A DNA stretch of 18,311 nucleotides from Cyanobium sp. NIES-981 (GCA_945907085.1 CAMDSS010000012.1:1-18311), one strand, 5' to 3'. Counted from the stretch's first letter, positions 1 to 7,418 are shown. The notes: generated by a model not told the origin, from the sequence alone. Made by a program: numbers and translations.

Positions 1-398
1 GCCTTGCACTGGAAGCTGGCGATGTCCACGACGCGACCGTTCACGGTCACGTGGCCATGGTTCACCAGCTGGCGGGCACCGGGAACGGTGGGGCCAAAAC
101 CGAGGCGGAAGCAGACGTTGTCGAGCCTGTTTTCCAAAAGCTTGAGCAGGTTGGTTCCGGTGGAACCCTCCTGGGCACGGGCTTTCTTCACGTAGCGAAC
201 CAGCTGACGTTCGGAAATGCCGTAGTTGAAGCGAAGCTTCTGCTTCTCTTCGAGGCGGATGGCGTATTCGGAGCGCTTGCGACGGGCTTGGCCGTGCTGA
301 CCGGGGGGATAAGACCGCTTGGCGGACTTACGGGTGAGACCGGGAAGGTCTCCCAAGCGCCGCGTAATCCTCAGTCGAGGGCCGCGGTAGCGAGACAT
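1..398 (-). CDS. rpsD: 30S ribosomal protein S4, 3' end outside window
   Basis: Reading the minus strand from ATG at 398 gives MSRYRGPRLRITRRLGDLPG followed by a KSAKRSYPPGQHG segment, which is the recognisable N-terminus of S4, the primary 16S rRNA-binding protein that nucleates assembly of the small subunit body. The S4 RNA-binding domain begins in the visible part (LENRLDNVCFRLGFGPTVPGARQLVNHGHVTVNG). About 132 of the usual roughly 200 residues are present; the C-terminus lies to the left of the window. The gene is divergent from yidD with about 140 bp between the starts, so the two promoters probably lie in that gap. It is core chromosome and unrelated to the element further right. Confidence 0.97.
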   Translation of the reverse strand, partial: MSRYRGPRLRITRRLGDLPGLTRKSAKRSYPPGQHGQARRKRSEYAIRLEEKQKLRFNYGISERQLVRYVKKARAQEGSTGTNLLKLLENRLDNVCFRLGFGPTVPGARQLVNHGHVTVNGRVVDIASFQCK

Positions 399-540
399 GA
401 AAAGGAATGCATGGGACGGAATGGGGCTGCCAAGGCAACCCATGGCGCTGGAGCATCGAGCATGCTGGGGAGATCCCCCGCAGGTCCGCGCTTTGCTGCG
501 CCAACGGTCGATCCTATCGGTTGGTCCCCGGGCCCTCGGC

Positions 541-783
541 ATGGACGAGGTTCCCTCGGCATCGGGCTGGCTAGGGACGGTCTTGCTGGCTGTGATTGGT
601 TTCTACCGCCACTGGATTTCGCCCCTGCTGGGCCCCCGCTGCCGCTTCATCCCCAGCTGCAGCGCCTATGGCCTCGAGGCGATCGCCCGCCATGGGGCGG
701 CCCGGGGCAGTTGGCTGACCCTCAGGCGGCTGCTGCGTTGCCATCCCTGGACGCCCTGTGGCTGCGACCCGGTGCCCGATTGA
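541..783 (+). CDS. yidD: Membrane protein insertion efficiency factor YidD
   Basis: The 80-residue product carries the YidD signature: a hydrophobic N-terminal segment (LGTVLLAVIGFYRHWISPLLG) followed by RCRFIPSCSAYGLEAIARHG and a WLTLRRLLRCHPW stretch, ending in CGCDPVPD. YidD is a small membrane-associated protein that helps YidC insert and fold inner-membrane proteins. ATG 541 was chosen because it gives the usual family length; the frame is open further upstream but that part has no family resemblance and lies in the rpsD promoter gap. The stop overlaps the next start as TGATG, so yidD and the glutaredoxin-like gene are probably translationally coupled. The cysteine-rich conserved stretch is complete. 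Confidence 0.93.
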   Translation: MDEVPSASGWLGTVLLAVIGFYRHWISPLLGPRCRFIPSCSAYGLEAIARHGAARGSWLTLRRLLRCHPWTPCGCDPVPD

Positions 784-1070
784 TGCCTGCACTGGAGGGC
801 CAGCTGCTCTTGTTCACCCGCCAGGGCTGCTGCCTCTGCGACGGCCTGGAGGAGAAATTGGCGGCCCTGGTGCCCGCCCCCGCGTTCACCCGCATTGATG
901 TGGATGGCGACCCGGCCCTGCAGGCCCGCTACGGCCTCGAGGTGCCGGTGTTGGCGGTGGCCAAGGGGCCTGCTGACTGGCAGGAGTTGCCCCGGGTTCC
1001 GCCCCGGCTCAGCGGGGATGGCCTGGCCGTTTGGTTGCACAAGAATGGTTTTGCTGGCCAGCAGGCTTAG
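783..1070 (+). CDS. Glutaredoxin-like thioredoxin-fold protein
   Basis: The 95-residue product has the layout of the glutaredoxin-like DUF836 family: beta strand LLLFTRQGCCLC with a CxxC made by Cys16 and Cys19 (CCLC), an alpha helix (DGLEEKLAAL), then FTRIDVDGDPALQARYGLEVPVLAV, which contains the cis-proline of the thioredoxin fold (VPV). It is likely a cytoplasmic thiol-disulfide protein, but its partner is unknown. The ATG overlaps the yidD stop codon, and murE starts 18 bp after the stop, so yidD, this gene and murE look like one transcript. Assignment to the fold is strong; the redox role is inferred from the CxxC. Confidence 0.85.
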   Translation: MPALEGQLLLFTRQGCCLCDGLEEKLAALVPAPAFTRIDVDGDPALQARYGLEVPVLAVAKGPADWQELPRVPPRLSGDGLAVWLHKNGFAGQQA

Positions 1071-1088
1071 AAAGGCGCCAGCTGGCTG

Positions 1089-2657
1089 ATGCCCCCCATG
1101 GCCCCGTTGCTCCATCCGCTCCTGGCCCAGGTGGGATTGGAGGTGCCGGCTGGTTTGGTGAATGGGGAGATCACAGATCTGACCTGCGATTCCAGGCGGG
1201 TGGGCCCAGGCACCCTGTTTGTGGGGTTGCCCGGGGCCCAGGTGGATGGCGGCAGCTTCTGGCCCCAGGCCATCGCGGCGGGAGCGGCGGCGGCCCTGAT
1301 TGGTGAGGCGGCGGCGGCGGCCAACCCACCGGCGGCGGGGGACGCCGTGGTGGTGGTGCCCGATCCGGTGGCCCAGTGGGCCGGGGCGTTGGCGGCGGAG
1401 TTCTGGGGGCGCCCGAGCGGGGCCATGGCCTTGATCGGGGTGACCGGCACCAATGGCAAAACCACCACCTCCTATTTGATGGAGCACTTGGCGGCAGCGG
1501 CCCAGCGTCCTGCCGCCCTGTTTGGCACCCTGGTGAACCGCTGGCCGGGCCATAGCGTGACGGCCCAACACACCACGGCCTTTGCCGACCTGCTCCAGGC
1601 CCAGTTGGCCCAGGCGGTGGCTGCGGGGGCGGCCATTGGGGCCATGGAGGTGAGCTCCCATGCCCTCGATCAACACCGGGTGGCGGGCTGTGGATTTGCG
1701 GGGGCGGTGTTCACAAACCTCACCCAGGACCACCTCGACTACCACCCGTCGATGGAGGCCTATTTCGAGGCCAAGGCGCGCCTGTTTGAGGCCCCCTTGC
1801 TGGGTGGTGCTGTCGCTGGTGCAACGGGTGACGAAAAGGCTGGGAGCGCCGTGGTGAATGGCGACGATGCCTGGGGGGCCCGCTTGATCGAGCGGCTCAA
1901 GCCCCGCCTGGGCGAGCGCTGCTGGCGCAGTTCCCTGGTGGATGCCAGTGCTGAGTTGCATGTCAGGGGCCTGGAGCTGGGGGCGGCCGGCATGGCCGGC
2001 ACCCTGGTGAGCCCGGTGGGGGAAGGGCGCTTCACCACGCCCCTGGTGGGGGCCTTTAACGCCATGAACCTCCTTCAGGCCGTGGGTGCCCTGCTGCAAC
2101 AGGGGCTGCCCCTGCCTGCCTTGCTCGATGGCCTGGCCAGCTTCAACGGGGTGCCGGGCCGGATGGAGCGGGTGACCGTGGTGCCTGAAGGTGCACCTCC
2201 CGGCGCGACAGCTGCGGCCCTACCGGCGGTGGTGGTGGATTACGCCCACACCCCCGATGGCCTTGAAAATGCCCTGGCCGCCTGCCGGCCCTTCTGCCAG
2301 GGCCAACTGATTTGTGTGTTTGGCTGCGGCGGTGACCGGGACCGCAGCAAGCGGTCCCAGATGGGGGCGATTGCGGCCCGGCTGGCCGACCAGGTGGTGG
2401 TGACTTCCGACAACCCCCGCACGGAGGATCCAGCCCGCATCCTGGCGGACGTGGTGGCGGGGATTCCAGCTGGACTAGCCCCGGGGGTGGAGGGGGATCG
2501 GGCCGTGGCGATTGCCCGGGCCATCGCTGCTGCGGGCCCCCAGGACCTGGTGCTGATCGCGGGCAAGGGCCCCGAGGACTATCAGATCCTGGCAACGGGC
2601 CGCATCCATTTCGATGACCGGGAAGAGGCGGCCCAAGCCCTGCGCGCCAGGCTGTAG
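1089..2657 (+). CDS. murE: UDP-MurNAc-tripeptide synthetase (meso-DAP adding)
   Basis: This 522-residue protein is a Mur ligase. It adds the third amino acid to UDP-MurNAc-L-Ala-D-Glu in the cytoplasmic stage of peptidoglycan synthesis, using ATP. The N-terminal substrate domain shows TCDSRRVGPGTLFVGLPG; the central ATPase domain has the P-loop GVTGTNGKTTT at about residues 117-127; the C-terminal domain has VVDYAHTPDGLENAL, CVFGCGGDRDRSKR and the DNPR motif at 441-444. DNPR is the specificity motif for meso-diaminopimelate rather than lysine. A second ATG at 1098 is also possible and would shorten the protein by three residues. The stop lies 3 bp from the end of the convergent aminotransferase gene. 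Confidence 0.97.
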   Translation: MPPMAPLLHPLLAQVGLEVPAGLVNGEITDLTCDSRRVGPGTLFVGLPGAQVDGGSFWPQAIAAGAAAALIGEAAAAANPPAAGDAVVVVPDPVAQWAGALAAEFWGRPSGAMALIGVTGTNGKTTTSYLMEHLAAAAQRPAALFGTLVNRWPGHSVTAQHTTAFADLLQAQLAQAVAAGAAIGAMEVSSHALDQHRVAGCGFAGAVFTNLTQDHLDYHPSMEAYFEAKARLFEAPLLGGAVAGATGDEKAGSAVVNGDDAWGARLIERLKPRLGERCWRSSLVDASAELHVRGLELGAAGMAGTLVSPVGEGRFTTPLVGAFNAMNLLQAVGALLQQGLPLPALLDGLASFNGVPGRMERVTVVPEGAPPGATAAALPAVVVDYAHTPDGLENALAACRPFCQGQLICVFGCGGDRDRSKRSQMGAIAARLADQVVVTSDNPRTEDPARILADVVAGIPAGLAPGVEGDRAVAIARAIAAAGPQDLVLIAGKGPEDYQILATGRIHFDDREEAAQALRARL

Positions 2658-2660
2658 CCG

Positions 2661-3833
2661 CTAGGGGGCCAGGCCTGGGAGGGCTTCGATCAGCCGGCTG
2701 ATGTCGGCGGCGGTGGTGGTGAGGTGGGTGCAGGCCCTGAGGCAGTGGGGATCATCCAGGCTGCGCAGCCAGATCCCTTGGGCTCCGAGCTGGGCCACAA
2801 CGGCCTCGGGCGCTGGCCTCTCCAGGGTGAAGCTCACCAGGCCGGCGGGTGGGGGCGTTTGCAGCAGGGTTTGGGCCCCGGGCACCGCTTGGAGCTGCTC
2901 CCAGAGCTGGTGGCTGAGGGCCGTAATGGTGGCGTGGCGCTGCTCGGCGCTGCCTTCGGCTTCGAGCAAGGCGAGGGAGCTGTTGAGCCCGGCGAACAGG
3001 GGGATGCAGGAGGTGGCTACCTCAAAGCGGCGGCTGTCGGTGTGGAAGCCACTGCCAGCTTGGTTCTCATGGCTGAGGCTACGCCAGCCGATCAGGGTGG
3101 GTTGGGCCTCCACCAGCACCCGCTCCGACAGGGCCATGGCCCCCAGACCCTCGGGCCCACAGCACCACTTATGGCCCGTGCAGCCGTAGATATCGGCGGC
3201 TGCAGCCGCTTCTGCCACGGGGATGCTGCCCAGGGATTGGGCCGCATCCACCAGCAGGTAGGGGTGGTTGGGGTGGCCGGCCAATTGGTCGGCCACGGCG
3301 GCGATGGGCATCAGCTGGCCCGTGTTCCACAGCAGGTGGGAGAGCACCACCAGCCGGGTTTTTGGGGATAGGGCTGCCTCCAGCCGCCCTTGCACGGCCA
3401 TGGCGGCGCTAGGCGCATCGCTCCGCAGGTCGGCCACGGCCAAGCTGGTGATCACGAGCCCATGGCGGCGGGCCAATTCGTGGCAGGCCGCCACCACGCC
3501 GGGATGCTCGCAATCGCTGATCAGCAGTTCATCGCCGGTTTGCCACGGCAGGCCCCAGAGGGGCAACACACAGGCCGTGGTCACGTTTTCGCTAAAGGCA
3601 ACCCGATGGGTTCCCACCCCAAACCATTGGCCCAGGTGCTGACGCAACCGGCTGGTGGTGCCTTCGATTAGGGGCCACACTGCACCGGTGAAGGGACCCA
3701 GCTCCTGGATCTGGCCCCAGGTGCTGGTGATGGCCTCGAGGGAAGGGGTGGGCAGCGGGCCCTGGCCGCCGTAGTTGAAGTAGGTCTTGTTGGCCAGGGC
3801 GGGCATCAGGGCCCTCAGGTCTTGTTGCTCCAT
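2661..3833 (-). CDS. Class V aminotransferase, cysteine/cystine lyase-like, 5' end replaced by the element
   Basis: This 390-residue protein is a fold-type I PLP enzyme of the class V (NifS/SufS/C-DES) group. Visible motifs are NYGGQGPLP near the N-terminus, FSENVTTA, SDCEHPG, VVLSHLLWNTG, LLVDAAQSLG (Asp196, Gln199) and CTGHKWCCGPEGLGAM, in which Lys222 is the expected PLP Schiff-base lysine. The overall pattern resembles cyanobacterial L-cysteine/cystine C-S lyases more than IscS-type desulfurases, but the exact substrate is inferred. ATG 3833 was chosen because it gives M-E-Q-Q-D-L-R-A-L, matching in length and pattern the stranded native start M-P-Q-G-S-L-R-A-L at 18261. The frame happens to stay open to 3974, antisense to the integrase. 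Codons 1-6 and everything upstream belong to the inserted element, so expression now depends on element sequence. No Shine-Dalgarno is visible. Confidence 0.9.
   Translation of the reverse strand: MEQQDLRALMPALANKTYFNYGGQGPLPTPSLEAITSTWGQIQELGPFTGAVWPLIEGTTSRLRQHLGQWFGVGTHRVAFSENVTTACVLPLWGLPWQTGDELLISDCEHPGVVAACHELARRHGLVITSLAVADLRSDAPSAAMAVQGRLEAALSPKTRLVVLSHLLWNTGQLMPIAAVADQLAGHPNHPYLLVDAAQSLGSIPVAEAAAAADIYGCTGHKWCCGPEGLGAMALSERVLVEAQPTLIGWRSLSHENQAGSGFHTDSRRFEVATSCIPLFAGLNSSLALLEAEGSAEQRHATITALSHQLWEQLQAVPGAQTLLQTPPPAGLVSFTLERPAPEAVVAQLGAQGIWLRSLDDPHCLRACTHLTTTAADISRLIEALPGLAP
3774..3815. repeat. attL: left copy of the 42-bp attachment-site repeat
   Basis: These 42 bp are identical to 18202-18243 in the same orientation. 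The match stops exactly at both sides (A3773 against T18201; C3816 against T18244). The repeat is coding sequence of the aminotransferase (residues from about L-R-A-L to F-N in the minus frame). It lies at the left boundary of the foreign DNA, immediately before the integrase gene. Strand exchange must have occurred somewhere inside these 42 bp. Confidence 0.93.
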
Positions 3834-3856
3834 CTGTGGTCTCGTGATTAGGGTGT

Positions 3857-3879
3857 GACTAAAGCTGTAGCTAAAGGTG
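3857..3879 (+). promoter_or_regulatory. Candidate integrase arm-type sites, left end
   Basis: Two copies of a CTAAAG motif sit between attL and the integrase: gACTAAAGCT at 3857-3866 and GCTAAAGGTG at 3870-3879, 13 bp apart. The same pair occurs near the right end (18111-18131) in the same orientation but reversed order and 11 bp apart. Paired short repeats on both arms flanking the core are typical of tyrosine-recombinase arm or excisionase sites. The second copy overlaps the GTG start of the integrase, so binding could also repress that gene. Functional meaning is inference. Confidence 0.4.
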
Positions 3880-5070
3880 GCCTTCAGGAAGCACCCCACA
3901 TACGTCCGAAAGGCACGCAATGGGTACCAGCTCCAACGGGGTGTCCCGAAGGATGTACAGCCAATCATCGGCAAAGCGCTGTGGAGTGAGCCCGGCGGTG
4001 CGACCTATCGAGAGGCCCATGCCAGATCGCCAGGGTTTGTGGCCCGTACAGACCGGGACATCGCGGTTGCTCGGGGGCAGTTGCTCCTTAGCCCTGAGGA
4101 GCTGATTGATGCCCTTCCAAAGGCTTATGACCTCAAGGATCCAGAGATTGTGGCCCTGCTTGAGGAAGGGGCGGACGTAGCGGTTGAAGAGAGATGGATG
4201 ACTGCTGAGCAAAGACAGCGCTACTTGCGTGTCCTAGCAGGCGAGGAGGAACCAAGATCTCACCTGACAGCAGAAGAGCTGATCCAAAAGGCCAAGACCC
4301 TTAAGAGCCCTGCTGAAAGGACAGTGGCGGGGTGGAGCAAGGCACTATCGGATTTTCTTGGCTTTGCTGGGGTTGGCCATCCAACAGCCGCCGCGAGAGA
4401 GCACGCCGTTGCTTACCGCAGCCACCTATTGGAACGGGTCAAGCCAAATACAGCAAAGACAACGCTGGCTTATCTGGGTGGCTTGTGGTCAGTACTCAAT
4501 GAGATTTATTCCGACCAGCCACACATCTTCCAGGGACTGACGAAGCGGATCAAGGTGATCAAGACAAGAAAGGTTGAGGTTCATGTTGAAGATCCTGATT
4601 CATGGCAGGGGAATCAAAATCATTTGTTGATCCTCAAAATCTTGTACTTCACAGGGGCAAGGCTGGCTGAAATCGCTGGTCTGATGGCGGAGGACCTACT
4701 GGAAGATCGGATTTTGATTCGTCCCAATGAAAAGCGTTCATTGAAAACAGATGCTTCTGAGCGAGAGATTCCTCTTCATCCACGACTGAAAGAGCTTGTC
4801 TCTCCTCTTAGAGGACAACAGGGGCTTCTTTGGCCTTCCCAGTTTCAACAGGCCACAAGCCGCTGGGGGGTAAACCTTTCGAAGCCCGCGAAGCTGATCA
4901 CAGGCGTTAGCCCTAAGGGCCTGAGAGATCGGGCTGCAACGGTCTTGCGTGGCGCTGGGAAGAATGAAGCTTTGGTGGTGCGCCTTTTGGGGCATACCCC
5001 CAACTGGATCTCCTCGGAGTACGGAGCCGTCCCCTGGGCGGAACTCGTTAAAGCCGTTGAGCTGCTCTGA
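3877..5070 (+). CDS. int: Tyrosine recombinase (integrase) of the element
   Basis: This 397-residue phage-type integrase would integrate and excise the element at the 42-bp core. The N-terminus (YVRKARNGYQLQRGVPKDVQ..IGK) resembles the short N-terminal domain of many cyanobacterial and proteobacterial integrases. A core-binding SAM-like region spans about 130-225. The catalytic domain shows TGARLAEIAGL (Arg262), EREIPLHPRL preceded by Lys290, SPKGLRDRA (Arg350), LGH (His373) and SSEYG (nucleophile Tyr382). In the usual HxxR box the histidine is replaced by lysine (Lys347), a variation tolerated in some family members. The start is GTG 3877, because an in-frame TAG lies at 3868-3870 and no later start precedes the conserved N-terminus. 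The start is only 43 bp from the aminotransferase start on the opposite strand, so their control regions must overlap each other's coding sequence. Confidence 0.93.
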   Translation: MAFRKHPTYVRKARNGYQLQRGVPKDVQPIIGKALWSEPGGATYREAHARSPGFVARTDRDIAVARGQLLLSPEELIDALPKAYDLKDPEIVALLEEGADVAVEERWMTAEQRQRYLRVLAGEEEPRSHLTAEELIQKAKTLKSPAERTVAGWSKALSDFLGFAGVGHPTAAAREHAVAYRSHLLERVKPNTAKTTLAYLGGLWSVLNEIYSDQPHIFQGLTKRIKVIKTRKVEVHVEDPDSWQGNQNHLLILKILYFTGARLAEIAGLMAEDLLEDRILIRPNEKRSLKTDASEREIPLHPRLKELVSPLRGQQGLLWPSQFQQATSRWGVNLSKPAKLITGVSPKGLRDRAATVLRGAGKNEALVVRLLGHTPNWISSEYGAVPWAELVKAVELL

Positions 5071-5621
5071 AGCCCAAGAGGACCACGGATTCACCAGCGC
5101 GTCGACAAGCCATAAGAGGGAGTCCGAATAGCGAAATAAGGGAATCCATAGGGGAAGTGGTCAGAGGCGCCTCAGGAGTCCTTCTAGCAGTGTCAGAGAT
5201 GGTCTGGGTTGGTGGAACCTTATCGCTGGCCTATCTACTTGCCGTGAGCACCAGCAGAGAAGGTGCTCTCTATTACCCAAGGGCCCAATCCAAGCCAGAA
5301 GCAGACACCCCCAAAGCCCAGTGGCTGCAGTTGATCTCAAGAGGGGGGTTACTAGTACCTGACCACCAAGTGATCGTGAGGCCACGGGTACCCGTGAAAG
5401 GGCTGTCTGTCGGACACCCGTATTGGGGGAAGAAGCCAGAATTCTGAACTGCTCAAAACCCAGTAGGGGCAATGGGTTCAGAGAGGTTGCACATTCCTAT
5501 GGGGAAGTAACAATCCCCTAGCCCTGATCAGTCTCGGGCCAGTAAAAAAAGCTGCTCAATATTGATCGTGAACCTCAAAAGGACCAGTCATGATTTATTG
5601 ATCAAAGTCCAGTAAAGCTAG
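5071..5621. other. 551-bp gap with repeats and hairpin, no convincing gene
   Basis: No ORF here has a recognisable protein pattern; two opposed ORFs of about 100 codons overlap each other almost exactly (5157-5447 plus, 5161-5472 minus) and neither looks like a protein. A near-repeat CCATAGGGGAAGT (around 5147) and CCTATGGGGAAGT (around 5496) is visible. The second is part of a hairpin at 5497-5521: CTA[T]GGGG, 10-nt loop, CCCCTAG. The last 170 bp carry the TCAAA..CCAGT motifs listed separately. The gap is a plausible control region for the following RHH gene, or a home for an undetected short excisionase gene. Confidence 0.55.
5453..5613 (+). repeat. Repeated TCAAA..CCAGT and TATTGATC motifs upstream of the RHH gene
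   Basis: TCAAAACCCAGT (5453-5464) and TCAAAGTCCAGT (5602-5613) share spacing. TCAAAAGGACCAGT (5575-5588) is a version two bases longer, and a lone CCAGTAAA occurs at 5539-5546, matching CCAGTAAA at 5609-5616. TATTGATC occurs at 5560-5567 and 5596-5603. The last site ends 9 bp before the ATG of the RHH gene. The cluster fits an operator for that DNA-binding protein, or iteron-like sites. The binding partner is inferred from position only. Confidence 0.4.
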
Positions 5622-6149
5622 ATGGAAGAAGCTCCTAAGGCTGAATTTCTCTCAGACCACCTCAAGCCAGACCAAGACGGAAAGGCTGTAATCAGAGAAG
5701 AGCTGCCAAGGGTCAAGGCTGCTCTTGAAAAGATTCCAGAAGGAACCCTCGAGCAAGTAGGAATTTCCTACAGGTGGAAGACCTATTACGACACGTCGAG
5801 CCATACGGCTAGAAGTGGCAGGAGAAATAAAGAGCGAACTAAAGGGTACGGAAACAAAAGAGCCGAAGAGGTCAAGGTTGGTTTTCATCACCAAGAACTC
5901 AAGATGGTCAAGGCGTTGGCGGATCGATTTGGCTGCTCAGAAGCCGAAGCCATAAGGATTGCCGTCCATGAGACGCAAGCCCGTATGAAAGGAGGACAGC
6001 TTCGGAAGCTCTACAGCGACCCACAGTCAACCAAGCTAAACGCCTCTGAATCAAAGCTTCTCTGGATCAAGCAACAGTTTGAAGATGGTACCTGGATAGA
6101 ACCGAGTAAATGGAAGGCCCAGAGGCTCAACGAAGAACTGGACTGGTGA
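5622..6149 (+). CDS. Ribbon-helix-helix-type DNA-binding protein
   Basis: The 175-residue product contains at about 82-122 a segment VKVGFHHQELKMVKALADRF followed by GCSEAEAIRIAVHETQARM. This is the beta strand, helix, turn (with the typical SEAEAIR) and second helix of a CopG/Arc-like RHH domain. The rest is charged: an acidic N-terminus, then a basic stretch (ARSGRRNKERTKGYGNKR) that could add DNA contacts, and a C-terminal Lys/Glu-rich tail. Proteins of this kind act as repressors, excision factors or replication/relaxosome accessory proteins. Its place between integrase and primase, with repeats directly upstream, suggests it controls the element's maintenance genes. The exact role is unknown. 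Confidence 0.7.
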   Translation: MEEAPKAEFLSDHLKPDQDGKAVIREELPRVKAALEKIPEGTLEQVGISYRWKTYYDTSSHTARSGRRNKERTKGYGNKRAEEVKVGFHHQELKMVKALADRFGCSEAEAIRIAVHETQARMKGGQLRKLYSDPQSTKLNASESKLLWIKQQFEDGTWIEPSKWKAQRLNEELDW

Positions 6150-6160
6150 TCGTGGGTTGC

Positions 6161-6211
6161 CCCCTCAAGGGGAAGTTAGGAGCCCCCTCTTGAAAATCCT
6201 TTTGAAGGGGC
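6161..6211 (+). terminator. Tandem hairpins after the RHH gene
   Basis: Eleven bases after the RHH stop is CCCC-TCAA-GGGG (6161-6172). A larger hairpin follows at 6182-6211: GCCCC, one mismatch and TC pair with GA and GGGGC, and an AAAA-TCC-TTTT stem can form inside the loop. No T-tract follows, so it is not a classical intrinsic terminator; it could be a weak terminator or an mRNA-stabilising structure. Confidence 0.35.
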
Positions 6212-6337
6212 CCAGAACGCTTGGCAGGAAAGGGGTTAGAGGAGATCAGGAAAGAGGTGGGTCACGTACGAAGAAGAAACACAAAACAACCAATTCAAGA
6301 CCAACCAACCAAAACCCATAGAAAGCCACTCAACAAA

Positions 6338-6365
6338 GGCGTGACGCCGTTGGATCGAATCCAGC
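6338..6365 (+). other. Two abutting small hairpins upstream of the primase gene
   Basis: GGCGT-G-ACGCC (6338-6348) is directly followed by GTTGG-ATCGAAT-CCAGC (6349-6365), a 5-bp stem with a 7-nt loop that looks like a tRNA T-arm. The pair ends 59 bp before the primase start. Stacked hairpins beside a primase gene could mark a replication origin or a leader structure. There is no direct evidence for either. Confidence 0.3.
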
Positions 6366-6424
6366 TGATTGGAATTGTCCTGCCGAGACAGAAAACCTGC
6401 AACCCGCAAATTATTCCGTAAAGT

Positions 6425-7381
6425 ATGGAACCTAATAATAGGGCCGAAGCAGAGATGCTTGGGTTCAGCTTTAAATCGTCAATTATCAACAAAGCCTCTG
6501 ATGATCAGCTAAGTAAACTGGGCCGTGGCTGGATATGGGCAAATAAAGGGACTATCGATCACCTAAAAACCTGTATCGCCGAGAAAGGATGGGCGGTTAC
6601 CCCTGGTCGCTGGAAAGATGGTTGGAAAAATGGAAGCGAGGGACAATTCCTCGGTTCTTCAACAGCGTTTCTAGATTTCGATGGTGGGGTAAGCCTTACA
6701 ACTATTGTGGCAGACCCTTTTATTCAGGAGTCAGCTGCCTTCATCTATACAACTGCTTCCCACGGCAAAAAAACCGGGGACAGGTTTCGAGTGGTATTCC
6801 AGCTAGATCAGCAGGTTCATGAACTAGATAAATTCAATAAAGTCATTAAAGGGCTTAAGAAACTTGTGCCGGGTTCTGACGATGCGATAACGGGCGTAAG
6901 CTGCCTGTTTGGAAATACCAGGGCTGAACTAATAGACTTCAAAGCCACAAACCGGCTTCCGATAGACAACTGTCTAGAAGAGTACAAACGACACTTCTCT
7001 CCGAAGCAAAGAATAGTCAAGAATCATTCATGCCAAGCCAATGACATGTTTGAAAAAACTGAAAATAGAACCCTTGACAATTTACGTGGCTGGCTGGAGA
7101 GCATACCATCCGATGGCTACGAAAAATGGATCAAGGTCGGCGCCTGGATCAAGTCAGTCTCTCTAAGTGAGGACATATCAGAGGAACAAGGTCTGGACCT
7201 TTTTAGTGAATGGAGTATTCAAAACTACATTGGAGAAAAGAACCGCCGAAATGATCTATTTGAAATTGAAAAAACCTGGGACGAGCTAAACGGTGGCACC
7301 TATGGACTGACGAAGATTCGGAACCTTCACTTTGATGAATTAGCAAAAAGATTGCTTTCTGAGTCGAATAAAACCGTATAA
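6425..7381 (+). CDS. Archaeo-eukaryotic-type primase with PriCT-2 domain
   Basis: The 318-residue product has the parts of a plasmid/phage AEP-type primase. AFLDFDGG supplies the catalytic D-x-D (Asp84, Asp86). IYTTASHGKKTGDRFRVVFQ supplies the S-x-H motif (His113) and following strand. GSDDAITGVSCLFGNTRAEL holds the later acidic/glycine region. Residues about 218-290 match the PriCT-2 domain pattern: LRGWLESIPSDGYEKWIKVG, then LFSEWS and a terminal KTWDEL. Such proteins synthesise primers for replication of small replicons and usually work with a RepA/DnaB-like helicase, which is encoded next, 37 bp downstream. The DNA is clearly AT-richer than the flank. Assignment rests on motifs read by eye; polymerase activity is inferred. 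Confidence 0.8.
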   Translation: MEPNNRAEAEMLGFSFKSSIINKASDDQLSKLGRGWIWANKGTIDHLKTCIAEKGWAVTPGRWKDGWKNGSEGQFLGSSTAFLDFDGGVSLTTIVADPFIQESAAFIYTTASHGKKTGDRFRVVFQLDQQVHELDKFNKVIKGLKKLVPGSDDAITGVSCLFGNTRAELIDFKATNRLPIDNCLEEYKRHFSPKQRIVKNHSCQANDMFEKTENRTLDNLRGWLESIPSDGYEKWIKVGAWIKSVSLSEDISEEQGLDLFSEWSIQNYIGEKNRRNDLFEIEKTWDELNGGTYGLTKIRNLHFDELAKRLLSESNKTV

Positions 7382-7418
7382 AAGCAAACGCATCTTAAAC
7401 CCGTATTATTAAAAAGCA

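Noticed and set aside
666..2099. Long minus-strand ORF (477 codons) opposite yidD-murE
   Set aside because: Shadow of GC-rich coding sequence on the other strand; murE and its neighbours are clearly the real genes.
3834..3974. Upstream extension of the aminotransferase ORF to 3974
   Set aside because: The extra 47 codons are antisense to the integrase N-terminus, and the displaced native start shows that the gene begins at the position equivalent to 3833.
5157..5472. Two opposed ORFs of about 100 codons after the integrase
   Set aside because: They overlap almost fully on opposite strands, neither shows a protein pattern or start signal, and the sequence looks regulatory.
6290..6373. tRNA-like segment: CCAATT near 6290 can pair with ATTGG near 6368, after a T-arm-like hairpin
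   Set aside because: No D-arm GG, no 5-bp anticodon stem with a 7-nt loop, and position 54 of the T-loop is A; it cannot fold as a tRNA.
6221..6421. 66-codon plus-strand ORF from TTG
   Set aside because: Low-complexity basic sequence, weak start, and it overlaps the hairpins before the primase gene.
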